DNA of 64,000 bases from Stenotrophomonas sp. BIGb0135 (GCF_024810105.1 NZ_JANUDX010000008.1:124001-188000), one strand, 5' to 3'; numbered from the stretch's first letter, positions 39,001 through 49,255 are shown. Notes: generated by a model not told the origin, from the sequence alone. A program made the numbers and translations.

Positions 39001-39771
39001 TCAGTCCAGCGTGCCGACGAAGGCACGGGTGTGGTATTCGAAGGCGACCTGGCCGTCCACCGCATGGGCGTCGAACAGCTGCTGCAGCGCCTCCAGCATC
39101 GGCGCGTGGCGCGGGTGGCCGGCCTGGGGCGCGTAGGAGGACGACAGCAGGCGGCCGCGCAGGCCATCCAGGTCCATCCGCTGCACGTTGGGGAAGCTGG
39201 CCATTCCACGCAGGCCGGGGCCGAACCAGGCACGCATGGCGTCATCGTCCTGGTAGCGCTCGGCGACCTGGGTGTAATCGGTGCCGAACTCCAGCAGCAA
39301 CTGTTCGTAGCCGACCAGGAACGGCGAGGCATCGAGCAGCCGCGAGTTCCAGAACACCAGCGCCAGGCCGCCCGGGTGCAGGATGCGCGCCCATTCGGCG
39401 CGTACCGCGGTGGTGTCGAACCAGTGGAAGGCCTGCGCGGCCGCCACCAGGCCGACGCTGTGGTCGGCCAGCGTGGTCGCTTCGGCGGTGCCGTCGACCA
39501 GTTTCAGGCGCAGGTAGTCCGGGGCCAGCCACTGCTCGGCGGCCGCGCGCATGGCTGCATTGGGCTCCACCGCGATCACCGGGTGGCCGCTGGCCAGGAA
39601 CAGGCGGGTGGAGATGCCGGTGCCGGCACCGATATCGGCGACCAGGGTCTCGGTCGGCACGCCGATATCACGATGCAGCCAGTCCAGCAGCGCCGGCGGG
39701 TAATCGGGGCGGTAGCGGACGTAGTCGGCGACGCGACTGCTGAAGCGTTCCGTCGAATCCGATGCGCTCAT
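39001..39771 (-). CDS. SAM-dependent methyltransferase
   Basis: A 256-residue class I methyltransferase. The SAM-binding glycine motif [15 protein letters not shown] is near residue 45, followed by [14 protein letters not shown] and [11 protein letters not shown], the UbiE/Methyltransf_11 pattern typical of trans-aconitate-methyltransferase-like proteins. Substrate unknown. The ATG at 39771 is preferred over the upstream extension to 39813. It ends 9 bp before the pyrD start on the same strand. Confidence 0.85.
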   Translation of the reverse strand: MSASDSTERFSSRVADYVRYRPDYPPALLDWLHRDIGVPTETLVADIGAGTGISTRLFLASGHPVIAVEPNAAMRAAAEQWLAPDYLRLKLVDGTAEATTLADHSVGLVAAAQAFHWFDTTAVRAEWARILHPGGLALVFWNSRLLDASPFLVGYEQLLLEFGTDYTQVAERYQDDDAMRAWFGPGLRGMASFPNVQRMDLDGLRGRLLSSSYAPQAGHPRHAPMLEALQQLFDAHAVDGQVAFEYHTRAFVGTLD

Positions 39772-39778
39772 GCCGACC

Positions 39779-40063
39779 TCACGATTGGGATGCGGCAAAC
39801 AGGGCCAGTCCACCGAAGAACAACAGGAAGCCCATCACCACCAGTATGCTGCCGATCACCGCCACCCAGCCCAGGATCAGCCCGGCCAGGGCCAGTCCGT
39901 CGCCTTCCAGCGCCTGCGGCTGGCGACGGATGTCGGCGCGCGCCATGTGCCCGGTGATGATCGCCACCAGGCTGCCGATGAACGGCAGTACCGTCCAGCC
40001 GACGATCCCCATGACCAGGCTGACCACGGCCAGCGCGCTGGTTTGTCGAAGTGGCTGGTTCAT
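39779..40063 (-). CDS. DUF4190 small membrane protein (copy 1)
   Basis: A 94-residue protein with two membrane helices (about 12-36 and 64-88) and between them the RADIRRQPQALEGDGLALAG motif of DUF4190, preceded by the IITGHMA segment. A GGAGG ribosome binding site is six to seven nt before the ATG. It lies beside a second DUF4190 gene with the same layout; the pair is probably a duplication. Function unknown. Confidence 0.75.
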   Translation of the reverse strand: MNQPLRQTSALAVVSLVMGIVGWTVLPFIGSLVAIITGHMARADIRRQPQALEGDGLALAGLILGWVAVIGSILVVMGFLLFFGGLALFAASQS

Positions 40064-40151
40064 CCGGTTCCTCCAAGGCAATGTGCCCATGATAGTGCCT
40101 GTGGCCGGTTTATCCCATCGACGGCAAGGCCCAGGCGTTGGCGGCGGCCGC

Positions 40152-40463
40152 TCAGTGCGATCGAAGCAGCGGGGCGTCCAGCAGAACCTGGCCCAGCGCC
40201 TTCAGCGCTGGAATCACCCGGAACACCATCACCGCGGCCACCACCAGCAGGACGATCAAGCCGATCCAGCCCAGCGTCAGCCCGGCCAGGGCGAACGCAT
40301 CGGTGTCCATCGGCGCGTGGCGCCGCCGGATCTGCGCCCGTGCCCAGTGGCCGGTGATGATCGCGACCCACTGCCCGACGACGGGCAGGACCACGCAGTC
40401 GAGCACGCCGAATATCAGGCTGACCCTGGCCAGGGTATTGCCGAGGGGTGGGGGCTGGGACAT
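40152..40463 (-). CDS. DUF4190 small membrane protein (copy 2)
   Basis: A 103-residue paralogue of the neighbouring gene: two helices (about 15-40 and 65-90), the same IITGHWARAQIRRRHAPMD core and ALAGLTLGWIG. Translation starts at the ATG at 40463, because a GGAGG sits six nt before it; the nearer ATG at 40469 abuts that site. The two DUF4190 genes are in tandem, 88 bp apart. Function unknown. Confidence 0.75.
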   Translation of the reverse strand: MSQPPPLGNTLARVSLIFGVLDCVVLPVVGQWVAIITGHWARAQIRRRHAPMDTDAFALAGLTLGWIGLIVLLVVAAVMVFRVIPALKALGQVLLDAPLLRSH

Positions 40464-40509
40464 CGACATCCTCCGGGATGGCGATGCGCTGCATGGCGGA
40501 GCGGGAGGC

Positions 40510-41274
40510 TCAGCCCATGAGGACCTGGCCGCCATCCACGTTCAACGTGTGGCCGGTGATCCAGCGTGCCAGCGGCGAGCACAGGAACAACGCGGCATCG
40601 GCGATCTCCTGCGGCTGCCCGAAGCGGCCGAACGGAATCTTGGCCAGGGTGCCGTGGTACAGCGTGGGGTCCTGCTCGCGGCGGCGTGCCCACAGGCCGT
40701 CCTCGAACTCGATCGAGCCTGGTGCGATGGCATTGACGCGGATGCGCCGCGGGGCCAGCGCCAGCGCCTGCGAGGTGGTGTAGTGCATCAGGGCGGCCTT
40801 GGCCGCCGCATAGGGCGCCGCGCCGGGGCGCGGTTGCTGGGCCGCGATCGAGGCCAGGTTGAGGATGCAGGCGTCGCTGGACTGCTGCAGCCAGGGCAGG
40901 GCCAGGCGCGAGGCCCGCACGGCCGCCATCAGGTCGACGCCAAGGCTGGCCTCCCAGCCGGCCTCGTCATCGGCCATGCCGTAGCCGGTGGCGTTGTTGA
41001 CCAGCACGTCGATGCCACCGAGCGCGCCGGCGGCATCGGCCAGCCAGCGGCCGATGTCGTCCAGCACGGCCAGGTCCGCCGACGTGGTATGCACGTCCAG
41101 GCCCAGTGCCTGCGCATCGGTACGCAGCGCGGCGAGCCCTTGCTCACCGCGTGCGCAGACCGAGACGCGGGCGCCCGCCGCAGCGAACGCCAGCGCCATC
41201 GCGCGGCCGATGCCCTTGCTGCCACCGGCCACCAGTACCCGGCGGCCGCTGAAATCCAGGCAGGGGCCGCTCAC
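40510..41274 (-). CDS. Short-chain dehydrogenase/reductase
   Basis: A 254-residue classical SDR. The cofactor loop [19 protein letters not shown], the catalytic Ser in [10 protein letters not shown] and the [11 protein letters not shown] motif are present. The GTG start at 41274 overlaps the ALDH7 stop (GTGA), so it is translationally coupled to that aldehyde dehydrogenase. The fusion-like pairing suggests one pathway, but the reaction is not evident. Confidence 0.85.
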   Translation of the reverse strand: MSGPCLDFSGRRVLVAGGSKGIGRAMALAFAAAGARVSVCARGEQGLAALRTDAQALGLDVHTTSADLAVLDDIGRWLADAAGALGGIDVLVNNATGYGMADDEAGWEASLGVDLMAAVRASRLALPWLQQSSDACILNLASIAAQQPRPGAAPYAAAKAALMHYTTSQALALAPRRIRVNAIAPGSIEFEDGLWARRREQDPTLYHGTLAKIPFGRFGQPQEIADAALFLCSPLARWITGHTLNVDGGQVLMG

Positions 41275-42803
41275 AGGTCGAACTTGATGCCCTGGGCCAG
41301 CGGCAGCGAATCGGAGTAGTTGATGGTGTTGGTCTGGCGGCGCATGTAGACCTTCCAGGCATCCGAGCCGGACTCACGACCGCCGCCTGTGTCCTTTTCG
41401 CCACCGAACGCACCGCCGATCTCCGCACCCGAGGTGCCGATGTTGACGTTGGCGATGCCGCAATCCGAGCCGGCCGCCGACAGGAAGCGCTCGGCGGTCT
41501 TCAGGTTGGTGGTGAAGATCGAGGACGACAGGCCCTGCGGCACGCCGTTCTGCATGTCGATGGCCTCATCCAGCGTGCTGTACTTCATCACGTACAGGAT
41601 CGGCGCAAAGGTCTCGTGCTGCACCACTTCGTCGCTGTTCTTCAGCCCCGTGACGATCGCCGGCAGCACGAAATTGCCGGCGCGGTCGATGCGGGTGCCG
41701 CCGGTTTCCACGGTGCCGCCGCTGGCCTTGGCCTTCTCGATGGAGGCCAGGAACTGCTGCACGGCGCCGTCGCTGTTGAGCGGGCCCATCAGGTTGGCCG
41801 GGTCGGTCGGATCGCCGATCTTGCCTTCCACCTGCTTGTACGCCTTGATCAGCGTGGCCAGCACGTCGTCATGGATGGATTCGTGCACGATCAGGCGGCG
41901 CGTGGTGGTGCAGCGCTGGCCGGCGGTGCCGACCGCACCGAACACGATGCCCGGGATGGCCAGCTTCAGGTCGGCCGTTTCATCCAGGATGATCGCGTTG
42001 TTGCCGCCCAGTTCCAGCAGGCAGCGGCCCAGGCGATGGGCGACCTTCTCGGCGACCTGGCGGCCGACCTGGGTCGAGCCGGTGAAGCTGATCAGCGGCA
42101 CGCGCTTGTCGGCCACCATCTTCTGCGACAGCTCGGTACCCGCATCGTTGATGAGGAAGAACAGGTCCGGGAAGCCGCCGTTGCGCAGCGCTTCGTTGCA
42201 GATGCGCATCGAGGCGATGGCAGTGAGCGGGGTCTTGTTGGACGGCTTCCACAGGCAGATGTCGCCGCAGATCGTGGCCAGGAACGCGTTCCACGCCCAC
42301 ACCGCGACCGGGAAGTTGAACGCACTGATGATGCCGACCAGGCCCAGCGGCTGGTACTGCTCGTACATGCGGTGGCCCGGACGCTCCGAATGCATGGTGT
42401 AGCCGTACAGCATGCGGCTCTGGCCCACGGCGAAGTCGGCGATGTCGATCATCTCCTGCACTTCACCGTCGCCCTCGGGCTTGCTCTTGCCCATTTCCAG
42501 CGCGACCAGCGAACCCAGCGCATCCTTGTTGGCGCGCAGCGCTTCGCCGCACAGGCGCACGGCTTCGCCACGGCGCGGGGCCGGGGTGGTGCGCCACACG
42601 TGGAAGGCTTCCTGGGCGCGCGCGATGATGGTTTCGTAATCGGCGTCGGTGGTGGCGTGCACGGTGGCGATCGCTTCACCGGTGGTCGGGTTGACCGGGG
42701 TGATCACACCGGCGCTGGTGGCGGTAGACCACTCGCCGTTGCCCAGATAGGTGCCAGCGTTGGTCGCGTCCAGGCCAAGGGCCTTGAGCAGCTCAGAGGA
42801 CAT
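41271..42803 (-). CDS. amaB: Aldehyde dehydrogenase family 7 (aminoadipate-semialdehyde dehydrogenase type)
   Basis: A 510-residue ALDH. The general-base Glu is in LELGGNNAI (about residue 271), the nucleophile Cys in GQRCTTTRR (about 306), and QRCTTT is characteristic of family 7. ALDH7 enzymes oxidise alpha-aminoadipate semialdehyde (piperideine-6-carboxylate) in lysine catabolism and also detoxify other aldehydes. The coupled downstream SDR is not a known lysine-pathway partner. Symbol amaB follows the pseudomonad lysine-catabolism name and is an inference. Confidence 0.88.
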   Translation of the reverse strand: MSSELLKALGLDATNAGTYLGNGEWSTATSAGVITPVNPTTGEAIATVHATTDADYETIIARAQEAFHVWRTTPAPRRGEAVRLCGEALRANKDALGSLVALEMGKSKPEGDGEVQEMIDIADFAVGQSRMLYGYTMHSERPGHRMYEQYQPLGLVGIISAFNFPVAVWAWNAFLATICGDICLWKPSNKTPLTAIASMRICNEALRNGGFPDLFFLINDAGTELSQKMVADKRVPLISFTGSTQVGRQVAEKVAHRLGRCLLELGGNNAIILDETADLKLAIPGIVFGAVGTAGQRCTTTRRLIVHESIHDDVLATLIKAYKQVEGKIGDPTDPANLMGPLNSDGAVQQFLASIEKAKASGGTVETGGTRIDRAGNFVLPAIVTGLKNSDEVVQHETFAPILYVMKYSTLDEAIDMQNGVPQGLSSSIFTTNLKTAERFLSAAGSDCGIANVNIGTSGAEIGGAFGGEKDTGGGRESGSDAWKVYMRRQTNTINYSDSLPLAQGIKFDL

Positions 42804-42938
42804 GCAAACTCCTGTTGCGTATCAAAAAAGGGCGCAGCCGCTGGCAGGGTGGGGGGCGGCATGCAGAACGCCGATTCTACCCGGTCGACGCAGGCGATGC
42901 CTGGCTGCGCCCGGCGCGGACGCCCTCGCCCCAAACAG

Positions 42939-42961
42939 GTAGAGCCGGGCCATGCCCGGCT
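42939..42961. repeat. Variant SMAG-type REP unit
   Basis: GTAGAGCCGGGCCATGCCCGGC is a palindrome starting with GTAG, with GGGC instead of GACC in the core, so it is a sequence variant of the REP family. It lies 57 bp upstream of kdsA, in the gap between the divergent ALDH7 and kdsA genes. Confidence 0.7.
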
Positions 42962-43017
42962 TCTCTTCCCCTGCAACCGGATAGAATGTCGCCCATTGTT
43001 CGCCCCAAGGAATCTGA

Positions 43018-43863
<846 letters not shown>

Positions 43864-43991
43864 CCCGGCGGACCCGCGCGCTGCGGCGGTGGCCTTGGTC
43901 CCGCCGCTGAATGTGGGTATCCTTCACGGCTGCACCGCGCATCGCGCCGGTGCAGCCAGCGGCCGGGCGGATCTCGCCCCGCACCGCACTT

Positions 43992-44068
43992 GGCCCCGTA
44001 GCTCAGCTGGATAGAGCGTCCCCCTCCTAAGGGGAAGGTCGCCCGTTCGAATCGGGCCGGGGTCACCA
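43992..44068 (+). tRNA. tRNA-Arg (anticodon CCT)
   Basis: A complete 77-nt cloverleaf: acceptor GGCCCCG pairing with CGGGGTC, D arm GCTC...GAGC, anticodon stem TCCCC/GGGGA around loop CTCCTAA (anticodon CCT, decoding AGG), T arm GCCCG-TTCGAAT-CGGGC, discriminator A and encoded CCA. It lies 128 bp after kdsA. tRNA 3' ends are common integration sites, but no integrase or duplicated tail is seen here. Confidence 0.97.
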
Positions 44069-44162
44069 TCATTCCTGCAGCGTCAATCCTGCCGCTCGGC
44101 TGCCAGCCCATACAGGCCAGGCTAGGGTGTCTGTCGCCGCGTTCAGGGCCCCCGATTCGCTG

Positions 44163-44414
44163 CTAGCCCTGCCGCTCTTGCCGCAGCAGTCCATCAAACC
44201 GCGCCCGGCTGATCGCCTGCCGCGTCTTGCAGCCCGGGCAGGTGATGGCCACCCCGCCGGGGATGAGTTGCAAACCGTTGTCGCCGCTGGCGGTGAAGTG
44301 GCGCTTGCACGCAACGCAGGCGGCAGCCACCGAGCTGAGCCACGATGCGCGCGCGTCGCGCGCTTCGGTGGGGACGTTGACTTCAATCAGTTCGAAAACG
44401 CCTGTACAGGTCAT
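44163..44414 (-). CDS. Small CxxC-pair protein (zinc-ribbon-like)
   Basis: An 83-residue protein with two cysteine pairs, CVAC and CPGC, spaced about 22 residues apart and each near basic residues (CKRHF, CKTRQAI). This is the geometry of a small zinc ribbon, possibly a nucleic-acid-binding or stress protein. No signal peptide is seen. The ATG at 44414 is used. It follows tRNA-Arg on the opposite strand; function unknown. Confidence 0.55.
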   Translation of the reverse strand: MTCTGVFELIEVNVPTEARDARASWLSSVAAACVACKRHFTASGDNGLQLIPGGVAITCPGCKTRQAISRARFDGLLRQERQG

Positions 44415-44601
44415 GGGTATCGATGTCCGTCAGTGTCGCCAGGGCGGGGCAGGTGGCGACGCAGTGCGCCAGGCCCCTTGGCTGGATATCGGCGGCGGTG
44501 GCCGGAACCTGAGCCCGGCAGGGGAGTAGCGCAGTCCCGGCTGGCCGCCGCGAGGGACGCGGCGGCCAGGTAGTCCAGACGGCTCGCCGAGCCGGATGGG
44601 C

Positions 44602-45096
44602 TCATGCCGCCTTCGCAGGTTTCCCGTCGCCGCCCTTCGCGATGAGGGTCAGCTTGTCATCGGTGGCCTTCTCCTCCTGCAGCGTGGCCAGCAGATGCGG
44701 CAGCGCGTCCTTGTAGCCGAGCTGCTTGGCCAACGCCGCGATGGTGCCGTAGGACGCGATTTCGTAATGCTCCACTTTCTGCGCGCCGCCGATCAGGGCC
44801 GAATCCCGTACCGGACCCTCCTCGATGCTCTCGACGGCCTCCTTGCCTTCCTCGACCAAGCCTTCCATCGCTGCACACTTGATGCGCTTGAGCCGGATGC
44901 CGAGCAGCTCGACCACCGCGTCGATGCGCTCGACCTGGCCCTGGGTTTCCTCCAGGTGCAGCTCGAATGCGGCTTTCAGGGCCGGGTTGGTTGCGGCGCG
45001 GGCCAGCCGCGGCAGCGCCTTGGTCAACTGCTTTTCCGCACTGTAGATGTCGGAGAGCTCGTGGATGAAGAGATCTTCCATCGTCTTGATTGCCAT
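44602..45096 (-). CDS. DUF892 (YciF-type) ferritin-like protein
   Basis: A 164-residue four-helix-bundle protein of the YciE/YciF family, which is induced under stress and resembles rubrerythrin/ferritin folds. Family motifs are MEDLFIHELSDIYSAEKQL at the N-terminus and KVEHYEIASYGTIAALAKQL in the third helix, with Glu and His in positions that could bind a di-iron site. It lies near a DUF2383 protein of the same general type. Confidence 0.88.
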   Translation of the reverse strand: MAIKTMEDLFIHELSDIYSAEKQLTKALPRLARAATNPALKAAFELHLEETQGQVERIDAVVELLGIRLKRIKCAAMEGLVEEGKEAVESIEEGPVRDSALIGGAQKVEHYEIASYGTIAALAKQLGYKDALPHLLATLQEEKATDDKLTLIAKGGDGKPAKAA

Positions 45097-45488
45097 GTGT
45101 CTGCACCGGGGTGTGTTGGAGAGTGCAGGCTAGGCGCATGGTTGTTACTTGAACGGGGGGTTCCTGTGAGGCTCGTCTAGACATGTCCTCGATGGATGCC
45201 GGTTGCTGCGCAATGGGACCTCGCGTGGTGTGGCGGCGGTGCATACAGGGTGAGGGTGGCGTCGCAGGCAAGCCCCTTCCATATGACGCGGCGCGAATGC
45301 TCGCGTCGATACCCTCTGCCCGGCCGTGGAGGATCCTGCGGCCCCCGCGTTCGACGGCGTTTGCGCCCAACCCAGGTCACCCGACCGGGTTCGAACGTCG
45401 CATGCGCTGACCGGCGCCGGCCAGGTGCATGGTGATCGCCAGCCGGGTAGTCTTGAACATCGCCAGGACGCGATGCCAGGAGACGGGG
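45097..45488. other. 392-bp intergenic region
   Basis: Between the DUF892 gene (minus) and the next plus-strand gene I see no gene, REP element or clear terminator. A short open frame at 45183-45410 lacks a ribosome binding site and protein-like composition. Confidence 0.45.
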
Positions 45489-46064
45489 ATGGAGTTTCGA
45501 CAGATGACCACGTGGCCGGCCAAGGCCAGGGACGCAACGAAGCTGAAATCGGGGTGGCGGTTTGATCTGAGCCAGGGTGCCTGGTGGCTCGATCTGTGCC
45601 AGATGGAAGCGTTCCTGAAGCAGCGTTTGTCGGGGCAGAGCTTCGGCGCCGCTGTCGACGTTTTCATATTCGGATTCGAGATGTACGACGCGGTCGATGG
45701 CACTGCCATCGGCTCGTCCGGCGCCATGCCGGCCGATTTCTCGCGTTACACGCCCAAGCTGCGGCAACTCCTTTCGGTCGGCCAGTTGGACTGGCACGAT
45801 GTGCGCTTCCTTGATGCAAGCGCTCAACTGGTCGCCTACAAAGCGGCCCTGCTGCGCGCGGTCGACAACTGGTACGCGCGCAAGCGTCGCCCGCGCGACT
45901 TCGACGTCGAGGCATTTCGCGCGTACCTGCTGGACAGCCTCGCCGGACTTACGACCGCGCAGTGCGCGGTGGACCTGTCGCTGTTGGACCTGTCCTTGCC
46001 CGAATGGGATGAGGACGGTCGGTTCATCTACAAGAATCTCTCGGCCCACGACGTGCTGGAGTGA
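45489..46064 (+). CDS. Uncharacterised protein
   Basis: A 191-residue soluble protein I do not recognise. It is Trp-rich at the N-terminus (WWLDLCQMEAFLK) and has regularly spaced helices further on (FRAYLLDSLAGLTTAQCAVD) ending in FIYKNLSAHDVLE. The ATG at 45489 is preceded by an AGGAGA ribosome binding site six nt away, which supports it over the upstream start at 45429. No signal or membrane segment. Function unknown; the next gene is convergent. Confidence 0.6.
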   Translation: MEFRQMTTWPAKARDATKLKSGWRFDLSQGAWWLDLCQMEAFLKQRLSGQSFGAAVDVFIFGFEMYDAVDGTAIGSSGAMPADFSRYTPKLRQLLSVGQLDWHDVRFLDASAQLVAYKAALLRAVDNWYARKRRPRDFDVEAFRAYLLDSLAGLTTAQCAVDLSLLDLSLPEWDEDGRFIYKNLSAHDVLE

Positions 46065-46089
46065 GCCGGTAAGCGCTGCCCATGGTGCC

Positions 46090-47196
46090 TCAGCGCGGCG
46101 GAGCAGGCAGCGTCGCCTCCAAGTGCCTGGCAAAGAACCGCGCCATCACCCGGTACGCCTGCTGGCTCTCCGGGAGCTTGGCATCCAGGTGGAAGGCATG
46201 GCCCAGGCCCTCCCACACATGCAGGTCCGATTCGCGCCCCAGGTCCACCAGCCGGCCGTGCATGTAGGCCACGTTGCTCAGCTCGGCGGCGCGGGTGGCG
46301 GTGATGAACAGGGTGGGCGGAAACTGCGCCAGCAGCGGCTCGGAGAATATCGGGGACACCAGCGGATCGCGGAAGTCGACATCGCCGTAATACAGGTCCT
46401 CCATGATCGGCAGGCTGCCGTCGGCATGTGGCAGCAGCGCGTCGTTGAGCGCGGCCATCACGTAGCGGGAATCACCGCCGTAACGCGCATCGCCGCCCGC
46501 GCAGAAGAGCCCGGCGGCGCCCGGCATCGGCAGTTTTTCCTTGGCGAACCAGGCCAGCGATTCACCGGTGAGCACGCCCCCGGCGGAGCAGCCGAACAGG
46601 CCGATGTGCCTGGCCGGCATCTGCTCGAGGGCGGCGCGGTACACGCTTGCCACGTCTTCGCTGGCGGCGGGGAAGCGGTGCTCCGGGCCTTGCCGATACT
46701 CCACCGCCACGACGGTCATGCCAGTCATCGCCGCTACCGGGATCGCCTCAAGCAGGCCGAGGCTGTCGGCGCGGCCGAACACGAACGCACCGCCATGCAG
46801 TTCGATCAGCAGGCGCCGCTGCGTCGGATCGGCCGGGGCACTGCGCGGTTGCACGCGCACCACGGGCACACCGTTCCAGGTTTCGTTGTGCAGCTCCACC
46901 GGGTAGCGCTTGCGCAGTTCGGCGATCTCGGCATACGCCCACTGGTCGGCGCCCCTGCGGATTGTCCCCAGCTGCGCGCGCACGGCGGTGTTGTCCAGCT
47001 TGGCGGTGGGATCGCCGTGGATCACGCCATTGCGAACGCTGGCCTGTGCTTCCGGGCTGAGGAAGGGCGAGATCGGCAGCGGGAAGGTGGGCACCTGGCG
47101 CGTGCCGTCGGCGTCGGGTGGGGTTGCCTGCGCGAGCGCGTCGCCGCCTGCAACCAGGCCAAGGACCAGCAGTGATATCCGTATCGACCTACCCAT
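46090..47196 (-). CDS. Alpha/beta hydrolase, HSL-type esterase, exported
   Basis: A 368-residue esterase/lipase of the hormone-sensitive-lipase family. The N-terminal LLVLGLVAGGDALAQ (about residues 9-23) is a cleavable signal peptide, so it acts in the periplasm or outside. Catalytic features: oxyanion-hole HGGAF, nucleophile elbow GCSAGG, and a late acid/His region with GLGHAFHL. The ATG at 47196 is used; the frame continues upstream but without a credible start. It converges with the upstream uncharacterised gene. Confidence 0.85.
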   Translation of the reverse strand: MGRSIRISLLVLGLVAGGDALAQATPPDADGTRQVPTFPLPISPFLSPEAQASVRNGVIHGDPTAKLDNTAVRAQLGTIRRGADQWAYAEIAELRKRYPVELHNETWNGVPVVRVQPRSAPADPTQRRLLIELHGGAFVFGRADSLGLLEAIPVAAMTGMTVVAVEYRQGPEHRFPAASEDVASVYRAALEQMPARHIGLFGCSAGGVLTGESLAWFAKEKLPMPGAAGLFCAGGDARYGGDSRYVMAALNDALLPHADGSLPIMEDLYYGDVDFRDPLVSPIFSEPLLAQFPPTLFITATRAAELSNVAYMHGRLVDLGRESDLHVWEGLGHAFHLDAKLPESQQAYRVMARFFARHLEATLPAPPR

Positions 47197-47359
47197 GGGC
47201 GGATCCAGCAGTAATGGAGGAGGTCGCACAGGATAGCCGCAAGCTGCGCGCGCCGCGTGCCGCACGGGGCGGCGCCGCGCGCCAGCGCGCGGCGTCCTCG
47301 CGGGCTCGTGACGGCAGGCGGTGGATGCTGCAGGACGATACCCCGAAGGAGACCACTGA

Positions 47360-47581
47360 ATGCACCACGATGCCATGCAGGAAACGGTCGCGCAGCGTCC
47401 GCTGTGCGCGCAGACACCCACGCCCGAGGTGCCGGTGCCACCGCCGGCACCGGTCGAAGAACCGGTGCGCGAAGACCCGCCCGCGCAGGAGCCGCCGACC
47501 GAGGTTCCGCCCGAGCGGGACCCGTCGCCGTCGACGCCGCCCATGGAAGATCCACCGTCGCCCGGCCATGCGCCGCATTGA
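47360..47581 (+). CDS. Small proline-rich protein
   Basis: A 73-residue peptide, about one third proline with alternating Glu (for example PVPPPAPVEEPVREDPP and EPPTEVPPERDPSPSTPP). It is acidic and probably unstructured. AAGGAG lies about eight nt before the ATG, and the composition differs from the GC-driven background, so I think it is a gene. No signal peptide is obvious. Function unknown. Confidence 0.5.
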   Translation: MHHDAMQETVAQRPLCAQTPTPEVPVPPPAPVEEPVREDPPAQEPPTEVPPERDPSPSTPPMEDPPSPGHAPH

Positions 47582-47810
47582 GCGGCAAGCGCGCACGAGG
47601 GGGCATGTTTCATGCTGCCGTATGCGCCATGGCGGGCGTATTCGTGACGGCGCCATGGCGCGGTCCACACGTCATGCAAACAACTGTTTTTCCGCGCGCA
47701 CACCTCGCTGAACCGTCCGTTTTGGGTGTCACGCCGACTTCATTGCCGATGCGGAAAGGTGGACCCACCCAAGCACGGGCAAGCCCAAAGAAACACAGGA
47801 GCAGATCTCA

Positions 47811-48260
47811 GTGACTACCGAAACCAAGACCACGCACACCCTGAACGACCTGATCGAAATCGCCCGCGATGGCAAGGACTTCTACACCGAAGCCGCCGGC
47901 AAGGTGAAGGACGCGGAACTGTCTTCGCTGTTCACCCGCATCGCCGGGGTGAAGGACGAGATCGTGCGCTCGCTCAGCGCCAGCGTGCTGGCCGCCGGTG
48001 GCAAGCCCGCCGAGCACGGCACCGTGGTCGGCTCGATGCAGCAGTTCTACGGCAAGGTGCGCGCCACCCTGGGCGACACCCAGTACGGCTACGTGGCCGA
48101 ACTGGAAGAATCCGAAGACCGTTTGCTGAAGGCGTTCAAGGACACCCTTACCGATGCGGACACCCCGCCGGCCGCGCGCCAGGAAGTGCAGCGCCTGCTG
48201 CCGCAGGTGCAGGAATGCCATGCGGTGATGCGCGATCGCAAGCACGCGATGAAGCCGTAA
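47811..48260 (+). CDS. DUF2383 / PA2169-type four-helix-bundle protein
   Basis: A 149-residue protein resembling PA2169-type ferritin-like proteins: DLIEIARDGKDFYTEAA at the first helix, KDEIVRSLSASVLAAGG, and YGYVAELEESEDRLLKAF with acidic residues that could bind a metal pair. GTG start with an AGGAG ribosome binding site. Such genes are usually stress-linked. It is near the DUF892 gene of similar architecture, but not in its operon. Confidence 0.85.
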   Translation: MTTETKTTHTLNDLIEIARDGKDFYTEAAGKVKDAELSSLFTRIAGVKDEIVRSLSASVLAAGGKPAEHGTVVGSMQQFYGKVRATLGDTQYGYVAELEESEDRLLKAFKDTLTDADTPPAARQEVQRLLPQVQECHAVMRDRKHAMKP

Positions 48261-48317
48261 TCCCACCCGCCCTGGTGCTTGCGCCAGAGCGTGGGTGAAT
48301 GCGCGGGCCTCGCGCAT

Positions 48318-48342
48318 GGACAGCCCCGGCACGCCCGGGGCT
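48318..48342 (+). terminator. Hairpin after the DUF2383 gene
   Basis: ACAGCCCCGG and CCGGGGCTGT form a perfect 10-bp stem with a 5-nt loop, 57 bp after the stop. There is no T-run, so it may be a bidirectional or Rho-assisted stop rather than a canonical terminator. Confidence 0.45.
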
Positions 48343-48425
48343 GTCGCTGTGTGGGGTCCGCACGGCCGCGTACGGGGCAGGAGGATTTGGTGCATACTCG
48401 ATCGAAAGGGCTAGTTGGATCTGCT

Positions 48426-48713
48426 ATGGAACACATGCGTTGGCTGACGCTTCGTCTTGGCAATAATCAATCCATCGGGCCCAAGGTTCTGTCGGACCTG
48501 TGGAGCAATGCCTGCGAAACAAACCAGTCGTCGGTGACCCGCGATACGATGCCCGGCAAGTCCACCTCGTATGCACTGCACGCGCCGCTGTCGCTGGCCT
48601 ATCCCAAGCGTGCCGAATTGCGCATGCGCAAGTTGCTCGAGGAAGCCGGCTACACCTTCACCCTGGGGTCGTTGGCCGACCGGCCCGCGCCGCAGCCGAT
48701 GCGGTCGCGCTGA
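48426..48713 (+). CDS. Small uncharacterised protein
   Basis: A 95-residue basic protein (MEHMRWLTLRLGNNQ at the start, then YPKRAELRMRKLLEEAGYTF). It lacks a signal peptide and membrane segment. Alternative start at 48435. Composition looks protein-like rather than shadow, but there is no recognisable domain. It lies beside the decayed GNAT sequence on the other strand. Confidence 0.4.
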   Translation: MEHMRWLTLRLGNNQSIGPKVLSDLWSNACETNQSSVTRDTMPGKSTSYALHAPLSLAYPKRAELRMRKLLEEAGYTFTLGSLADRPAPQPMRSR

Positions 48714-48740
48714 ATCAAGGCGGCACCAGCCGCCGCAGCA

Positions 48741-49225
48741 TCACGCGCATCGGCAAGCCCCGTCGTGCGCCACCGGTTTTTCCAGCGGCGACCCGCCCAG
48801 TCGGCGATACAGGCGCCCATCGTCGGCCGCAGGCCGCACGGACATACTCCGCACCTCCAGCACCGCCGCCTTAGCTATCAGGTCTTAGATCAGCGTGGCC
48901 GCCAGGCCCCGGCCGCGATGCGGGTCACTGACGTAGAGGCCGCCCAGGCAATGTTGGCGCCCGAGCCGCCCAGTGCGTTCATGGGAGGTGAGCGGCGCGG
49001 CAGCCACCACTGGCTCGCCCCAGCGGCAGCGCCGTCGTGCAGAAAGACGTGCCGACGCTGGCATTCGTCGGCGGCACGCCGGCCAGGGACAGGCCGGCCC
49101 CATTGCACGACGTACCACGCCGGCACGATCGGGAATCGTTCGAGCACGGTAGCCGCCAGCCGCCAGCCGGCGCCCGGCACGGCGCGTGATTGCGTCGCGG
49201 GTTGGCCACGCGCAGACTCCTGCAT
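48741..49225 (-). pseudogene. GNAT acetyltransferase pseudogene
   Basis: Reading the minus strand, GNAT segments appear in order but in different frames: AATVLERFPIVPAWYVVQWG near the N-terminus, then a frame change around 49010-49030, then GEPVVAAAPLTS and LGGLYVSDPHRGRGLAATLI (motif A), an in-frame TAA right after ATLI, and then KAAVLEVRSMSVRPAADDG and LYRRLGG, the usual GNAT C-terminal helix and strand. One frameshift and one nonsense codon make it a broken gene. Its 5' end faces the AraC gene about 30 bp away. Confidence 0.65.
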
Positions 49226-49255
49226 ACCGCCGCCTGCCGCCGTGCCTCCCGCTCC

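Noticed and set aside
43992-44068. tRNA-Arg as an attachment site of an integrated element
   Set aside because: No integrase and no repeat of the tRNA 3' end is seen downstream within the window.
45183-45410. A 75-codon open frame in the gap before the uncharacterised gene at 45489
   Set aside because: No ribosome binding site, unnatural composition and no similarity to any family.
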